A stretch of DNA of 64,000 nucleotides from Arthrobacter sp. ZGTC412 (GTDB lineage Bacteria > Actinomycetota > Actinomycetes > Actinomycetales > Micrococcaceae): NCBI RefSeq assembly GCF_002929215.1, contig NZ_PJII01000002.1, forward strand, positions 275,389 through 339,388. The letters are read 5' to 3'. Both the position numbers and the translations under genes were made by a program. Shown in pieces: positions 44,890 to 55,607 of the stretch (the stretch's first letter is position 1; each line of letters begins with the position of its first letter). The notes beneath the pieces are model-generated. The model did no database searches. It had not been told where the DNA came from and worked only from the letters and a program-made list of their open reading frames with translations.

Positions 44890-46311
44890 ATGACTTCCAC
44901 TGAAGAGTTCCGCATTGAACATGACACGATGGGCGAAGTCCGCGTCCCCGTGAACGCACTGTACCGCGCGCAGACGCAGCGGGCAGTGGAGAACTTCCCC
45001 ATCTCCGGCAAGACCCTGGAACGTGCACACATTGAGGCGCTGGCCCGGGTCAAGAAGGCTGCCGCCCAAGCCAACGCTGAACTGGGTGTGCTCGATGGCG
45101 AGCTTGCCAAGGCCATTGCAGACGCAGCGGATGAGGTGGCTGCCGGCAAGTACGACGGCGACTTCCCCATCGACGTCTTCCAGACCGGCTCCGGCACGTC
45201 CTCGAACATGAACACCAATGAGGTCATTGCCGAGCTTGCCACCCGCGCATTGAAGGCCGCCGGCAGTGACAAGGTTGTCCACCCGAACGACCACGTCAAC
45301 GCCTCGCAGTCCTCCAATGACGTGTTCCCCACGTCGGTGCACGTTGCTGCCACGTCCGCCCTGATCAACGACCTCATTCCGGCCCTCGGCTACCTCGCCG
45401 AGTCCCTGGAGCGCAAGGCCGTGGAGTTCAAGGACGTGGTTAAGTCCGGCCGCACGCACCTCATGGATGCCACCCCGGTAACCCTCGGCCAGGAGTTCGG
45501 CGGCTACGCCGCCCAGGTGCGCTACGGCATTGAGCGCATCAACGCCTCTCTCCCCCGGGTTGCCGAGGTTCCCTTGGGCGGCACCGCTGTTGGAACCGGC
45601 ATCAACACCCCCGCCGGCTTCCCGGAGCGCGTTATCGAACTGCTGGCCACGGACACGGGGCTGCCCCTCACCGAGGCCCGCGACCACTTCGAGGCCCAGG
45701 CCAACCGCGACGGCCTCATCGAGGCGTCCAGCCAGCTGCGCAACATCGCCATCTCGTTTATGAAGATCAACAACGACCTCCGCTGGATGGGCTCCGGCCC
45801 CAACACCGGCCTCGGTGAAATCGCGATCCCGGACCTGCAGCCGGGCTCTTCGATCATGCCCGGCAAGGTCAACCCGGTCATCTGCGAGGCCTCCATCATG
45901 GTGGCCGCTCAGGTGATCGGCAACGACACCGCCATCGCCTGGTCCGGAACCAACGGCGCCTTCGAACTGAACGTTGGCATCCCGGTCATGGCCGCCAACC
46001 TGCTCGAGTCCGTCCGCCTGCTGGCCAACACCAGCCGCGTCATGGCGGACAAGATGATCGACGGCATCACCGCCAACGTGGAGCGCGCCCGCTTCCTGGC
46101 CGAGGCATCACCGTCCATCGTGACCCCGCTGAACAAGTACATCGGCTACGAAAACGCCGCCAAGATCGCCAAGAAGGCCGTAGCTGAGGGGCTCACCATT
46201 CGAGAGACCGTCGTCGCCATGGGCTTCCTGGAGCGCGGCGAGGTCACCGAGGAGCAGCTGGACACCGCCCTGGACGTCATGTCCATGACGCGCCCGCCGC
46301 ACAAGGCCTAG
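44890..46311 (+). CDS. fumC: Fumarate hydratase, class II
   Basis: Oxygen-stable TCA-cycle enzyme hydrating fumarate to malate. 473 aa. Motifs: [14 protein letters not shown] at about residue 100, [18 protein letters not shown] at about 136, [11 protein letters not shown] at about 187, and the flexible catalytic loop [15 protein letters not shown] at about 320. Close to the glpX region as in M. tuberculosis (Rv1098c and Rv1099c). Confidence 0.97.
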   Translation: MTSTEEFRIEHDTMGEVRVPVNALYRAQTQRAVENFPISGKTLERAHIEALARVKKAAAQANAELGVLDGELAKAIADAADEVAAGKYDGDFPIDVFQTGSGTSSNMNTNEVIAELATRALKAAGSDKVVHPNDHVNASQSSNDVFPTSVHVAATSALINDLIPALGYLAESLERKAVEFKDVVKSGRTHLMDATPVTLGQEFGGYAAQVRYGIERINASLPRVAEVPLGGTAVGTGINTPAGFPERVIELLATDTGLPLTEARDHFEAQANRDGLIEASSQLRNIAISFMKINNDLRWMGSGPNTGLGEIAIPDLQPGSSIMPGKVNPVICEASIMVAAQVIGNDTAIAWSGTNGAFELNVGIPVMAANLLESVRLLANTSRVMADKMIDGITANVERARFLAEASPSIVTPLNKYIGYENAAKIAKKAVAEGLTIRETVVAMGFLERGEVTEEQLDTALDVMSMTRPPHKA

Positions 46312-46328
46312 GTCCCCGCTAAGGGTCC

Positions 46329-46371
46329 ACGACGGCCGCCCACCTTCCCAGCGAAGGCGGGCGGCCGTCGT
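46329..46371 (+). terminator. Terminator of fumC
   Basis: A 13-base perfect stem (46329-46341 with 46359-46371) with an inner CCTTC/GAAGG pairing, 18 bases after the fumC stop. Confidence 0.7.
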
Positions 46372-46391
46372 CGTTAAGCTCCAAAGACAAT

Positions 46392-46418
46392 TTTGCACTC
46401 TCTAGTCGAGAGTGCAAA
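46392..46418. promoter_or_regulatory. Operator of the TetR-MFS operon
   Basis: Perfect inverted repeat: TTTGCACTCTC and its complement GAGAGTGCAAA with a 5-base centre TAGTC. It sits immediately before the TATACT -10 box, where bound repressor would block RNA polymerase. The symmetry and place fit autoregulation by the TetR protein encoded next. Confidence 0.75.
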
Positions 46419-46420
46419 GA

Positions 46421-46426
46421 TATACT
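46421..46426 (+). promoter_or_regulatory. -10 box of the TetR-MFS operon
   Basis: TATACT two bases after the operator. The GTG start at 46429 is only two bases on, so either transcription starts a little earlier than usual or a different -10 register is used. Confidence 0.5.
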
Positions 46427-46428
46427 TT

Positions 46429-48782
<2,354 letters not shown>

Positions 48783-48827
48783 CCGCCGTCGTACTGCCTG
48801 CATGCCAACGCTGCCTGCTAAACCAGC

Positions 48828-48862
48828 AGGGGCGCCGCAATTTTGGGGGATGCGGCGCCCCT
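48828..48862 (+). terminator. Terminator of the efflux operon
   Basis: 12-base perfect stem AGGGGCGCCGCA with TGCGGCGCCCCT around an 11-base loop, followed by GTGCTGTTTC. Confidence 0.65.
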
Positions 48863-48899
48863 GTGCTGTTTCCCCGCGGAGTTGGCTTCGAGGCGCCGG

Positions 48900-49370
48900 T
48901 CAGGGTTCGAAGTGGGCGGCGTCGGCCGGTGCCAGGGCGCGGTGGATGCTGGTGAGGTGCCCGGGCATCAGCTCCGGGAGTTCATCCATGCCGAACCAGC
49001 CGACAGCCAGCGATTCGTCGTCGTTCACCCGGGCCGCCCCGGAGACGTAGCGGCAAAGGAACACCACGTCCAGGAACTCGCACACGTCGCCGTTGGGATA
49101 CGTGAACGGACCCACTGCCCCCACAGAAACCACGCGCTCCGGTTCGGCCACTACTGCCGTTTCCTCATAGATCTCCCGCACCAGCCCACGCGCAGGCTGC
49201 TCCCCCGGCTCAAGCATCCCGCTGACCAGCGCCCACTGTTTGTTGTCGGCACGCTGGGCGAGCAGCACCCGCCCGGAATCATCAACCACCACGCCCCGGA
49301 CGCCGGGGACCCAGAGCGGATCGTTGCCGATTTTCTTACGAAGTTTCAGGATGTAATCAGGCGCAGGCAT
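48900..49370 (-). CDS. NUDIX hydrolase
   Basis: 156 aa. The Nudix box GMLEPGEQPARGLVREIYEE (about residues 51-70) keeps the Glu residues that bind metal. Cleaves a nucleoside diphosphate linked to another group; the substrate cannot be read from sequence. Starts with MPAPDYILKLRKKIGNDP, typical of actinobacterial NUDIX proteins annotated as MutT-like. Alone on the minus strand. Confidence 0.88.
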   Translation of the reverse strand: MPAPDYILKLRKKIGNDPLWVPGVRGVVVDDSGRVLLAQRADNKQWALVSGMLEPGEQPARGLVREIYEETAVVAEPERVVSVGAVGPFTYPNGDVCEFLDVVFLCRYVSGAARVNDDESLAVGWFGMDELPELMPGHLTSIHRALAPADAAHFEP

Positions 49371-49445
49371 TCCGCCAGCCTATCGAACTGCTTGGCCGGC
49401 TTGCCCTCAAATGACCGGGCTCCCGTCCGCCGGGGAAGGTCTGGT

Positions 49446-50000
49446 TCAGGCCGGAAGCAGCATCGCAGCCGCTGCACCGGCGAGCATAAACGGACCAAAG
49501 GGAATTGACGATTTCAGTGTCCCCCTGCGGGCGGCCAGGAGCGCGATGGACCAGAGGCCGCCCAGGAGGAAGGCCAGGAATGTGCCGGCGAACAGGTGTC
49601 CCCATCCCAGATAGCCGAGGTACATGCCCAGGACGCCAGCAAGTTTCACATCCCCGAATCCCATGCCCGGCGGGTAAGCAAACCGCAGTATGAAGTAAAA
49701 GAGCCAGAGGATAGCGGCTCCGGCCACTACGCGCAGCGCCGGCACAGCCATCAGCCCGGCGAGCGGACCATCAGGACCCCGGTCCGCGCCGGTACCGGCT
49801 CCGGCAAAGGCAGCAGCCGCGAGGAGCAGGCCACCGGCCACAGCGTAGGAGGGGAAGACGATCCGGTTGGGCAGGAGGTGATGCCGGACGTCGATCACCG
49901 TGAGCCGGACGGCCATCACCGCGAAGTAGGCGCAGGCCGCAAGCACCAGCCAGAAGGCCAGCGGGGTGTGCAGCCATAGTTCGCCCAGTCGTTGGATCAC
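49446..50000 (-). CDS. A24 family prepilin peptidase
   Basis: 184 aa with five or six membrane helices. The catalytic aspartates are in IDVRHHLLPN (about residue 37) and the GxGD-type GMGFGDVKLAG (about residue 113). It lacks the N-terminal methylase domain of PilD, like CpaA/TadV or shortened actinobacterial forms. It would process type IV pilin-like or Tad/Flp prepilins, but no pilus gene is in this window. Confidence 0.87.
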   Translation of the reverse strand: MIQRLGELWLHTPLAFWLVLAACAYFAVMAVRLTVIDVRHHLLPNRIVFPSYAVAGGLLLAAAAFAGAGTGADRGPDGPLAGLMAVPALRVVAGAAILWLFYFILRFAYPPGMGFGDVKLAGVLGMYLGYLGWGHLFAGTFLAFLLGGLWSIALLAARRGTLKSSIPFGPFMLAGAAAAMLLPA

Positions 50001-50046
50001 CCTCGGATGCTACTGGATTTCCGCTCGACGGCGCACCGCCCGCGCG

Positions 50047-50052
50047 TAAACT
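50047..50052 (+). promoter_or_regulatory. -10 box of the hypothetical gene at 50059 (leaderless)
   Basis: TAAACT ends 6 bases before the ATG at 50059. A GTG directly after the box (50053) would lie before the transcript start. Confidence 0.45.
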
Positions 50053-50058
50053 GTGGAT

Positions 50059-50850
50059 ATGGCGACGTGGGACTCCCGGCACCGGATGGATCCGGACAGG
50101 ACTTCAACCGCCGCGGACCCGGCGATATTCCGAAACCTTTGCAGGTCCTCGCCCTGGAAATGGCAGTCCCTGCGCTTCGAGTATTGGGATGAGCCCTTCG
50201 CAGATGCGCCCGATCCTGGGGCGCCCCTGGTCCGGGCGTGGCTGCGCCGTCCGGGTGCTCTGCGTCTTGAAACCGCCGACGGACTTGTCCTGCACAGCAC
50301 AACCGGGATCAACGATTCCAAGGACGGCTTGTATGTCAGCGCCACACGAAAGTCGTGGCTCCTGCCGCCGCATCTTGTGACCCCCGTGTACGACGACCAT
50401 GGACTGGTCCGCCGGCGGCCTGAAGCTGCCTACGGCGAGCCCGGGTTCGGCAACGGACGGTTCGCCGCAGCCCTGGACCCGGTGGAACTGGCCGGAAACG
50501 CCCCCGTACCCCTCGAATTTCCCGGCAGCAACACCGTGGAAGTCCAGGCAGTCCGGCAGCACGAGCACGAGGGACGCCCCGTCCTCGAGGCAGTTGTGCT
50601 GCCCACGGCTGCCTACCACCCGGTCCACCCTGCAGCGCCGCTGTGCCTTCCCGGCAGATCCCGGATCCGGGTGGACCTCGGCACCGGCGTGTGCGTGGCG
50701 AGCCAGTCCCTGGATCCCGGGACGGAAGAGTACGGTCACTGGCTGCGCATCATCGCCGTGGACCAGTACATGCTGGATGACCTGTTCCTGGCCCAGTCGA
50801 TGAGCCTCACTGATGTCCGGCAGCACATCCCCTGGGATGTCCCGGCCTGA
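50059..50850 (+). CDS. Hypothetical protein, Trp- and Pro-rich
   Basis: 263 aa from the leaderless ATG at 50059. No signal peptide or membrane helix. The N-terminal part (AIFRNLCRSSPWKWQSLRF) and the repeated Trp residues suggest a globular beta protein. The ARAW/RPGALRLETADG and VASQSLDPGTEEYGHWLRI segments recall DUF-type proteins that accompany anti-sigma or lipid-binding folds, but I do not recognise a family. Forty-two bases upstream of the GNAT gene, which has its own -10 box. Confidence 0.75.
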   Translation: MATWDSRHRMDPDRTSTAADPAIFRNLCRSSPWKWQSLRFEYWDEPFADAPDPGAPLVRAWLRRPGALRLETADGLVLHSTTGINDSKDGLYVSATRKSWLLPPHLVTPVYDDHGLVRRRPEAAYGEPGFGNGRFAAALDPVELAGNAPVPLEFPGSNTVEVQAVRQHEHEGRPVLEAVVLPTAAYHPVHPAAPLCLPGRSRIRVDLGTGVCVASQSLDPGTEEYGHWLRIIAVDQYMLDDLFLAQSMSLTDVRQHIPWDVPA

Positions 50851-50880
50851 CTGTGACAAGACCCGGACTTACTCATCCGC

Positions 50881-50886
50881 TAGGCT
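50881..50886 (+). promoter_or_regulatory. -10 box of the GNAT gene (leaderless)
   Basis: TAGGCT ends 6 bases before the ATG at 50893. Confidence 0.5.
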
Positions 50887-50892
50887 TCGCGG

Positions 50893-51540
50893 ATGACATC
50901 ACTGAGCGACGTTTGGCCACTCTTCGGTCTTCGCCTGGCCACGCCCCGGCTGGAACTCCGCCTTATCCTGGATAAGGACATCCCCGCAGCTGTCGCCGCC
51001 GCACAAAGCGGAATCCATGAAGCGGGCAGGAGTCCATTCAGCACCCCGTGGACCGAGCTCCCAACAGTTGAACTGGGGCCCAACATGGCCCGCTGGTACT
51101 GGCGCTGCCGCGCGGAGTGCTCCCCCGAATCCTGGACACTGCTCCTGGGCATCTGGCACGAAGGCAGCTTCATCGGTTGCCAGGACGTCGGCGCCAAGGA
51201 CTTCGCCACGCTCAAAACCGTCACCACTGGATCCTGGCTCAAGCAATCCATGCAGGGCCGCGGCCTGGGCAAGGAGATGCGCGCCGCCGTCGCACTCTAC
51301 GCATTCGACTGGCTGGGCGCAGAAGTAGCCGAGTCCGAAGCCGCCAGCTGGAACGAAGCCTCCCTCGGCGTCTCCCGCTCCCTCGGCTACGAATTGAACG
51401 GCATCACCAGGAATGCCTGGGGCACCAAAGTCGAAGCAGTCCAGCACGTCCGCCTCACCCCCGAAACCTTCAAACGCCCCGACTGGACTCTCGAGGTCGA
51501 AGGCCACGACGGGGCGGCGAAGTTCCTGAAGGTGACCTAA
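50893..51540 (+). CDS. GNAT family N-acetyltransferase
   Basis: 215 aa. RimJ/RimL-like opening ATPRLELRLILDKDIPA and the acetyl-CoA loop SMQGRGLGKEMRAAV (QxxGxG-type motif at about residue 120). The acceptor is unknown; family members acetylate protein N-termini, antibiotics or small metabolites. Convergent with phoH across a foldback repeat. Confidence 0.88.
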   Translation: MTSLSDVWPLFGLRLATPRLELRLILDKDIPAAVAAAQSGIHEAGRSPFSTPWTELPTVELGPNMARWYWRCRAECSPESWTLLLGIWHEGSFIGCQDVGAKDFATLKTVTTGSWLKQSMQGRGLGKEMRAAVALYAFDWLGAEVAESEAASWNEASLGVSRSLGYELNGITRNAWGTKVEAVQHVRLTPETFKRPDWTLEVEGHDGAAKFLKVT

Positions 51541-51546
51541 CCACAA

Positions 51547-51676
51547 GTCGGGTTACGGTCCTTCTCGTAGGAGCGCATCGCGGCGCATCGGGGTCCGGAG
51601 GTCGCTCAGCGACCGCAGGAGCCCCTATGCGACGTGCCTAAGCGACGGAGAAGGGCCGTGGCCCGGCGAACCCGAC
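51547..51676. repeat. Foldback (long imperfect palindrome) element
   Basis: About 130 bases that fold end to end: outer arms GTCGGGTT/AACCCGAC (8 of 8), next arms ACGGTCCTTCTC/GAGAAGGGCCGT (12 pairs, one G-T), an inner CGCAT/ATGCG pairing and a central GGTCGC-TCA-GCGACC hairpin. It contains a direct repeat GCGCATCG (51573-51580 and 51583-51590). It lies between convergent genes. It may be a terminator, a small non-coding RNA or a copy of a dispersed palindromic repeat. Confidence 0.55.
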
Positions 51677-51684
51677 CACGGCCC
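51653..51684 (-). terminator. Alternative hairpin / phoH terminator
   Basis: GGGCCGTGG and CCACGGCCC arms with a 14-base loop, 14 bases after the phoH stop. It uses bases that also take part in the foldback element, so the two structures exclude each other. Confidence 0.45.
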
Positions 51685-51697
51685 CAGGTTAGGTGCC

Positions 51698-53116
51698 TTA
51701 GCCTTCGAGGAGTTCTGTCACCAATGCTGCTATCGGGGAACGCTCTGAGCGGGTCAGGGTGATGTGGCCGAAGAGCGGGTGTCCTTTCAGGGTTTCGACG
51801 ACGGCGGCGATTCCGTCGTGGCGTCCGACGCGGAGGTTGTCGCGCTGGGCGACGTCGTGGGTCAGGACGATCTTCGAGTTCTGGCCGATGCGGCTCATAA
51901 CGGTCAGCAGGACGTTCTTCTCGAGTGACTGGGCCTCGTCTACGATGACGAAGGCATCGTGGAGGGAGCGTCCGCGGATGTGGGTGAGGGGCATAACCTC
52001 GAGCATGCCGCGGTCCATGACCTCCTCCACCACTTCCTGGCTGACCAGTGCCCCGAGGGTGTCGAAGACTGCCTGCGCCCAGGGGTTCATCTTCTCGGAC
52101 TCGGACCCGGGCAGGTAGCCCAGTTCCTGTCCGCCCACCGCGTAAAGGGGCCGGAAAACGATCACCTTGCGGTGCTCGCGTCGCTCCAGTACCGCTTCCA
52201 GGCCCGCGCACAAGGCCAGTGCCGACTTGCCGGTGCCTGCCCGGCCGCCGATGGAGACGATGCCGACGGCGGGATCCATGAGCATGTCGATGGCGAGCCG
52301 CTGCTCCGCAGACCGTCCGTGCAGGCCGAAGACGTCACGGTCGCCCTTCACCAGACGGACCTGTTTGTCAGCCCCGACCCGGCCGAGTGCGGAGCCGCGG
52401 TTGGACAGCAGGACCAGGCCTGTGTTGACCGGCATTTCCGCTGCCGCCGGAACGAACACGGGTTCATGTCCGTACAGGGTGGCAACCTCCTGCTCACTGG
52501 CTTCCACCTCGGCCACGCCTGTCCAGCCGGAGTCCTTCACCAGTTCGTTGCGGTACTCATCCGCGGTGAGTCCCATGGCTGAAGCCTTGACCCGCATGGG
52601 CAGGTCCTTGGACACCACGGTGACGTCCCGGCCCTCGTTGGCGAGGTTCTTCGCGACCGCGAGGATGCGGCTGTCGTTGTCGCCGCTGCGGAATCCCAGC
52701 GGCAGCACCTCGGCCGAGATGTGGTTCAGTTCCACCATGAGGCTGCCGCCGTCGTCGCCGATAGGGATCGGCTTGCTCAGGCCGCCGTGTTTGACCCGAA
52801 GATCATCGAGGAGCCGGAGCGCCTTCCGGGCGAAGTAGCCAAGTTCGGGGTCGTGCCGCTTGGCCTCAAGCTCGGTGATGACCACCACCGGCACGATCAC
52901 CTCATGTTCCGCGAAGCGCAGCAGCGCACGCGGGTCGGACAGCAGGACGGAGGTGTCGATCACGAACGTGTGGATGGTGGCTTCCCTTCCGGAGACAGCA
53001 AAACCGGCCGCAGCATCTTCTGCTGTGCCGGTCTCTGAGGTAGCTCGCATGGCGCGAGAGGTAGCTTTCTGTCCCTGGTCGAAAAGGACCGCGGGCAGTT
53101 GTTCAGAAGTAGCCAC
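51698..53116 (-). CDS. PhoH2-type protein: PIN ribonuclease + PhoH ATPase
   Basis: 472 aa. The N-terminal PIN domain (about 50-180) has acidic metal residues in [12 protein letters not shown] and [12 protein letters not shown]; the C-terminal PhoH domain (about 250-465) has Walker [14 protein letters not shown], Walker [12 protein letters not shown]-type [14 protein letters not shown] and [13 protein letters not shown]. PhoH2 proteins are linked RNase/RNA helicases. The GTG at 53116 (GGAG 5-6 bases upstream) is chosen; the frame stays open to 53434 but the extra residues are unlike the family. Upstream is a 239-base gap before uppS without a feature I can name. Confidence 0.9.
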   Translation of the reverse strand: MATSEQLPAVLFDQGQKATSRAMRATSETGTAEDAAAGFAVSGREATIHTFVIDTSVLLSDPRALLRFAEHEVIVPVVVITELEAKRHDPELGYFARKALRLLDDLRVKHGGLSKPIPIGDDGGSLMVELNHISAEVLPLGFRSGDNDSRILAVAKNLANEGRDVTVVSKDLPMRVKASAMGLTADEYRNELVKDSGWTGVAEVEASEQEVATLYGHEPVFVPAAAEMPVNTGLVLLSNRGSALGRVGADKQVRLVKGDRDVFGLHGRSAEQRLAIDMLMDPAVGIVSIGGRAGTGKSALALCAGLEAVLERREHRKVIVFRPLYAVGGQELGYLPGSESEKMNPWAQAVFDTLGALVSQEVVEEVMDRGMLEVMPLTHIRGRSLHDAFVIVDEAQSLEKNVLLTVMSRIGQNSKIVLTHDVAQRDNLRVGRHDGIAAVVETLKGHPLFGHITLTRSERSPIAALVTELLEG

Positions 53117-53355
53117 ATCGACTCCAGCCCCGGGCGGATGCCCGGAATTGTTAGTGGTGAGGCGGCTCGGCCACGAGGCCGGGTCCGGCCTCCCATACAA
53201 CCGGTGCGATGTCTCGCTCCATGTACTGGCCTCCCCGATCAGCCGGCGGTTTTGCCTGCTGATGGTTATAACGTAAATCCATCGGAAGTAATTTCCGCAA
53301 CCATTACGCGGCGATTCCTGTTGCAGCCATGTGAACTGTTGGTGAACCTGGAATG

Positions 53356-54129
53356 TCAGGAACCGAAGCGCCGCTGCCGGCCTGCGTAATCGCGGAGGGC
53401 GCGCAGGAAATCCACTTTCCGGAAGGCTGGCCACAGGGCCTCACAGAAGTAGAACTCGCTGTAGGCGCTCTGCCACATCAGGAACCCGGAGAGCCGTTGT
53501 TCACCGGAGGTGCGGATTACCAGGTCCGGATCCGGCTGGCCCCGCGTGTAGAGGAACCGCGAGATGTCGTCCACGCAGAGGTCGTCCGCGAGCCTGCCGA
53601 TGTCCGTGCCCTTTGCGACGGCGTCGTGCAGGAGTTCGCGCACGGCGTCAACGATCTCCCGGCGTCCGCCGTACCCCACGGCCACATTGACATGGATCTT
53701 TTCGCGTACCGGCGTGCGTGCCGTGAGCTTATTCAGCCGCTCCGCCAGATAGTCCGGCAGCAGCTCCGGAGCACCCATGGCATGCACCGATATGTTGGCG
53801 TCCTCGTCCAGCCGGTCCAATGTGTTGGCAATAATGCCCATAAGGAGGTCGAGTTCTTCACTGGACCTGTTCATGTTGTCCGTGGACAGCATGTACAGCG
53901 TGACCACCTTGACTCCGAGTTCCTGGCACCAGCCGAGGAACTCATGGATTTTGTCCGCCCCCGCCTGGTGGCCCTGGCTGGTGGGCGCGTTGAACTGTTT
54001 GGCCCAACGCCGGTTGCCGTCCACCATCACGCCGATATGCCGGGGGATGCGGTCGCGCGCAAGATCCTTGAGCAGCCGGCGCTCGTAAAAGCCGTAGAGG
54101 AACCCGGGCAACTCCACGCGGTCTCTCAC
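53356..54129 (-). CDS. uppS: Isoprenyl transferase (UPP / short-chain Z-prenyl diphosphate synthase)
   Basis: Cis-prenyltransferase making polyprenyl diphosphate for cell-wall carriers. 257 aa from the GTG at 54129 with AAGGAAG 6 bases upstream. Family motifs: [14 protein letters not shown] near residue 30 (catalytic Asp in MVDGNRRW), [15 protein letters not shown] near 203. Actinobacteria often have two such genes, one for omega,E,Z-farnesyl and one for decaprenyl diphosphate; which one this is cannot be told. The longer frame to 54363 would enter the divergent gene's promoter. Confidence 0.93.
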   Translation of the reverse strand: MRDRVELPGFLYGFYERRLLKDLARDRIPRHIGVMVDGNRRWAKQFNAPTSQGHQAGADKIHEFLGWCQELGVKVVTLYMLSTDNMNRSSEELDLLMGIIANTLDRLDEDANISVHAMGAPELLPDYLAERLNKLTARTPVREKIHVNVAVGYGGRREIVDAVRELLHDAVAKGTDIGRLADDLCVDDISRFLYTRGQPDPDLVIRTSGEQRLSGFLMWQSAYSEFYFCEALWPAFRKVDFLRALRDYAGRQRRFGS

Positions 54130-54228
54130 CTGACTTCCTTGCTGTACGTTCGGCTTTGCACATCCTAGGCTACAGTCCGCCGGCGACGCGGGCGGTCTTT
54201 CCCTCCCCGGGCGGGGCCCAGGTTCATG

Positions 54229-54262
54229 GTTACTGAGCGGTAACTTACCGTGCCGTAAGTTA
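54229..54262. promoter_or_regulatory. GTNAC repeats and inverted repeat between uppS and hemolysin III genes
   Basis: GTTAC (54229) and GTAAC (54240) are 11 bases apart. Overlapping this, TAACTTAC (54241-54248) and GTAAGTTA (54255-54262) are a perfect 8-base inverted repeat with a 6-base spacer. The right arm touches the TATTCT -10 box of the hemolysin III gene. Confidence 0.5.
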
Positions 54263-54266
54263 TTCT
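54261..54266 (+). promoter_or_regulatory. -10 box of the hemolysin III gene (leaderless)
   Basis: TATTCT ends 6 bases before the ATG at 54273. Confidence 0.45.
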
Positions 54267-54272
54267 GGAGCC

Positions 54273-55031
54273 ATGAACAGCGACACCCCGGAGGTTCCCC
54301 GGACGCCGCAGCCCCAGGACAATCCAGGCGCGGAAGCCGGCGCGGAAACGAACGCCAACACAACCGCCATGGACGAGGCAGCCCAGCGCCTGGCCGGGCT
54401 CCTGATGATCAAACCCAAGTGGCGCGGCTGGATCCACACAGTCACGGCGCCGCTGGCACTCGCGGCGGGAATTGTCCTCGTGCTGCTTGCCCCGACGACC
54501 GACCGCAAGATTACGTCGGCCATCTACGCCGCCACTGGGGTGCTGCTGTTCGGTGTCAGTGCTGTGTACCATCGGGGCAACTGGTCACCGCCCGTGAAGA
54601 TGGTGCTCAAGCGGCTGGACCATACAAATATCATGCTGGTTATCGCCGGTAGCTACACCCCGCTGGCCTGGACCCTGCTGGAACGGCCCCAGGCCGTCCT
54701 GTTGCTGTGGGTCATTTGGTCCGGCGCCATCCTGGGCGTGCTGTTCCGGCTGCTCTGGACCGAGGCGCCCCGCTGGCTCTACGTTCCGATCTACATCGCC
54801 CTGGGCTGCGGCGCACTCTTCTACCTGCCGCAGTTCTTCCAGGCCAGCGTTCCCGCCGCCGTCCTCATCTGCGTGGGCGGTGCGCTCTACATAACCGGGG
54901 CCGTGTTTTACGCCCTGAAAAAGCCCAACTTCAGCTACCACCACTTTGGCTTCCACGAACTCTTCCACGCCTTGACCGTGGTGGCCTTCGCTGCGCACTT
55001 CACAGCCATAGCCCTGGCGGTGCTGAGCTAG
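54273..55031 (+). CDS. Hemolysin III / PAQR family membrane protein
   Basis: 252 aa, seven membrane helices from about residue 55. Conserved polar sites YHRGNWSPPVK, LVIAGSYTPLAW and the HHFGFHELFHALTV end motif match the family (possible Zn-dependent hydrolase fold). Hemolysis itself is not established for most members. The N-terminal 40 residues are acidic and soluble. Divergent from uppS as in M. tuberculosis (Rv1085c/Rv1086). Confidence 0.9.
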   Translation: MNSDTPEVPRTPQPQDNPGAEAGAETNANTTAMDEAAQRLAGLLMIKPKWRGWIHTVTAPLALAAGIVLVLLAPTTDRKITSAIYAATGVLLFGVSAVYHRGNWSPPVKMVLKRLDHTNIMLVIAGSYTPLAWTLLERPQAVLLLWVIWSGAILGVLFRLLWTEAPRWLYVPIYIALGCGALFYLPQFFQASVPAAVLICVGGALYITGAVFYALKKPNFSYHHFGFHELFHALTVVAFAAHFTAIALAVLS

Positions 55032-55128
55032 GTGTACCGCCCAGGCAGGTTGGTTAATCGCCTGCCTGCCGTGCGGCACCAAGGTGCGGGGCCGTGGCCA
55101 GGGGACAGAGAGTGGAACCCTAATGGCT

Positions 55129-55509
55129 CTAGTGCCGGCGGCTTCCCGGATCGACGTCCGCTCCGCCGTCGGAAGGTCCCTGGTAGGAATCACCAGACAC
55201 TGGACCGGCGGCAGGGCCTGCCGCTCCCGAGCCAGCCGGTGCCGAGCCTGCCTCCGCGGCTTCCGCCGCCTCGATGTCGGCGGCAGAAGCTGCGGCCATG
55301 CGCTCTTCCTCCACCTGGGCGCGGTAGCGGACCCGCCGGATCCGGCGCACCATGTCCACAATCAGCAGGGCGGTGGCCACCACAAAAAATGCCGTCATGA
55401 TGAATCCCAACAGGCCCGGTGTTACCTGGTCCTCGGAGATCCCCTCCCGCAGGGAAGGTGTGGGCAGGGGGGACGGGGTGGTAGCTAGGCTGAGGAGCAG
55501 ACGATGCAC
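55129..55509 (-). CDS. Small single-pass membrane protein next to mca
   Basis: 126 aa. A short N-terminus, one helix at about residues 33-53 (LLGFIMTAFFVVATALLIVDM), the basic stretch RRIRRVRYRAQVEEE, then an Ala/Glu- and Gly/Pro-rich tail. Such a gene follows mca in many actinobacteria (Rv1081c, from memory), suggesting a conserved partner role, but the function is unknown. Ninety-eight bases after the mca stop. Confidence 0.75.
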   Translation of the reverse strand: MHRLLLSLATTPSPLPTPSLREGISEDQVTPGLLGFIMTAFFVVATALLIVDMVRRIRRVRYRAQVEEERMAAASAADIEAAEAAEAGSAPAGSGAAGPAAGPVSGDSYQGPSDGGADVDPGSRRH

Positions 55510-55607
55510 GTTGAATACCTTCTATGGAACGGGTGTCAGCAGGCAGCAGATCAGGCGGCCCGGTTCCGGGCACCTCTTCTACGCGGCATAGAAATTGCCT
55601 GCCGTTT

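Noticed and set aside
53130-53434. N-terminal extension of the PhoH frame to 53434
   Set aside because: It reads through an intergenic region with unlike composition, while a GTG with GGAG occurs at 53116.
54130-54363. N-terminal extension of uppS to 54363
   Set aside because: It would overlap the hemolysin III gene start and its promoter; AAGGAAG marks the GTG at 54129.
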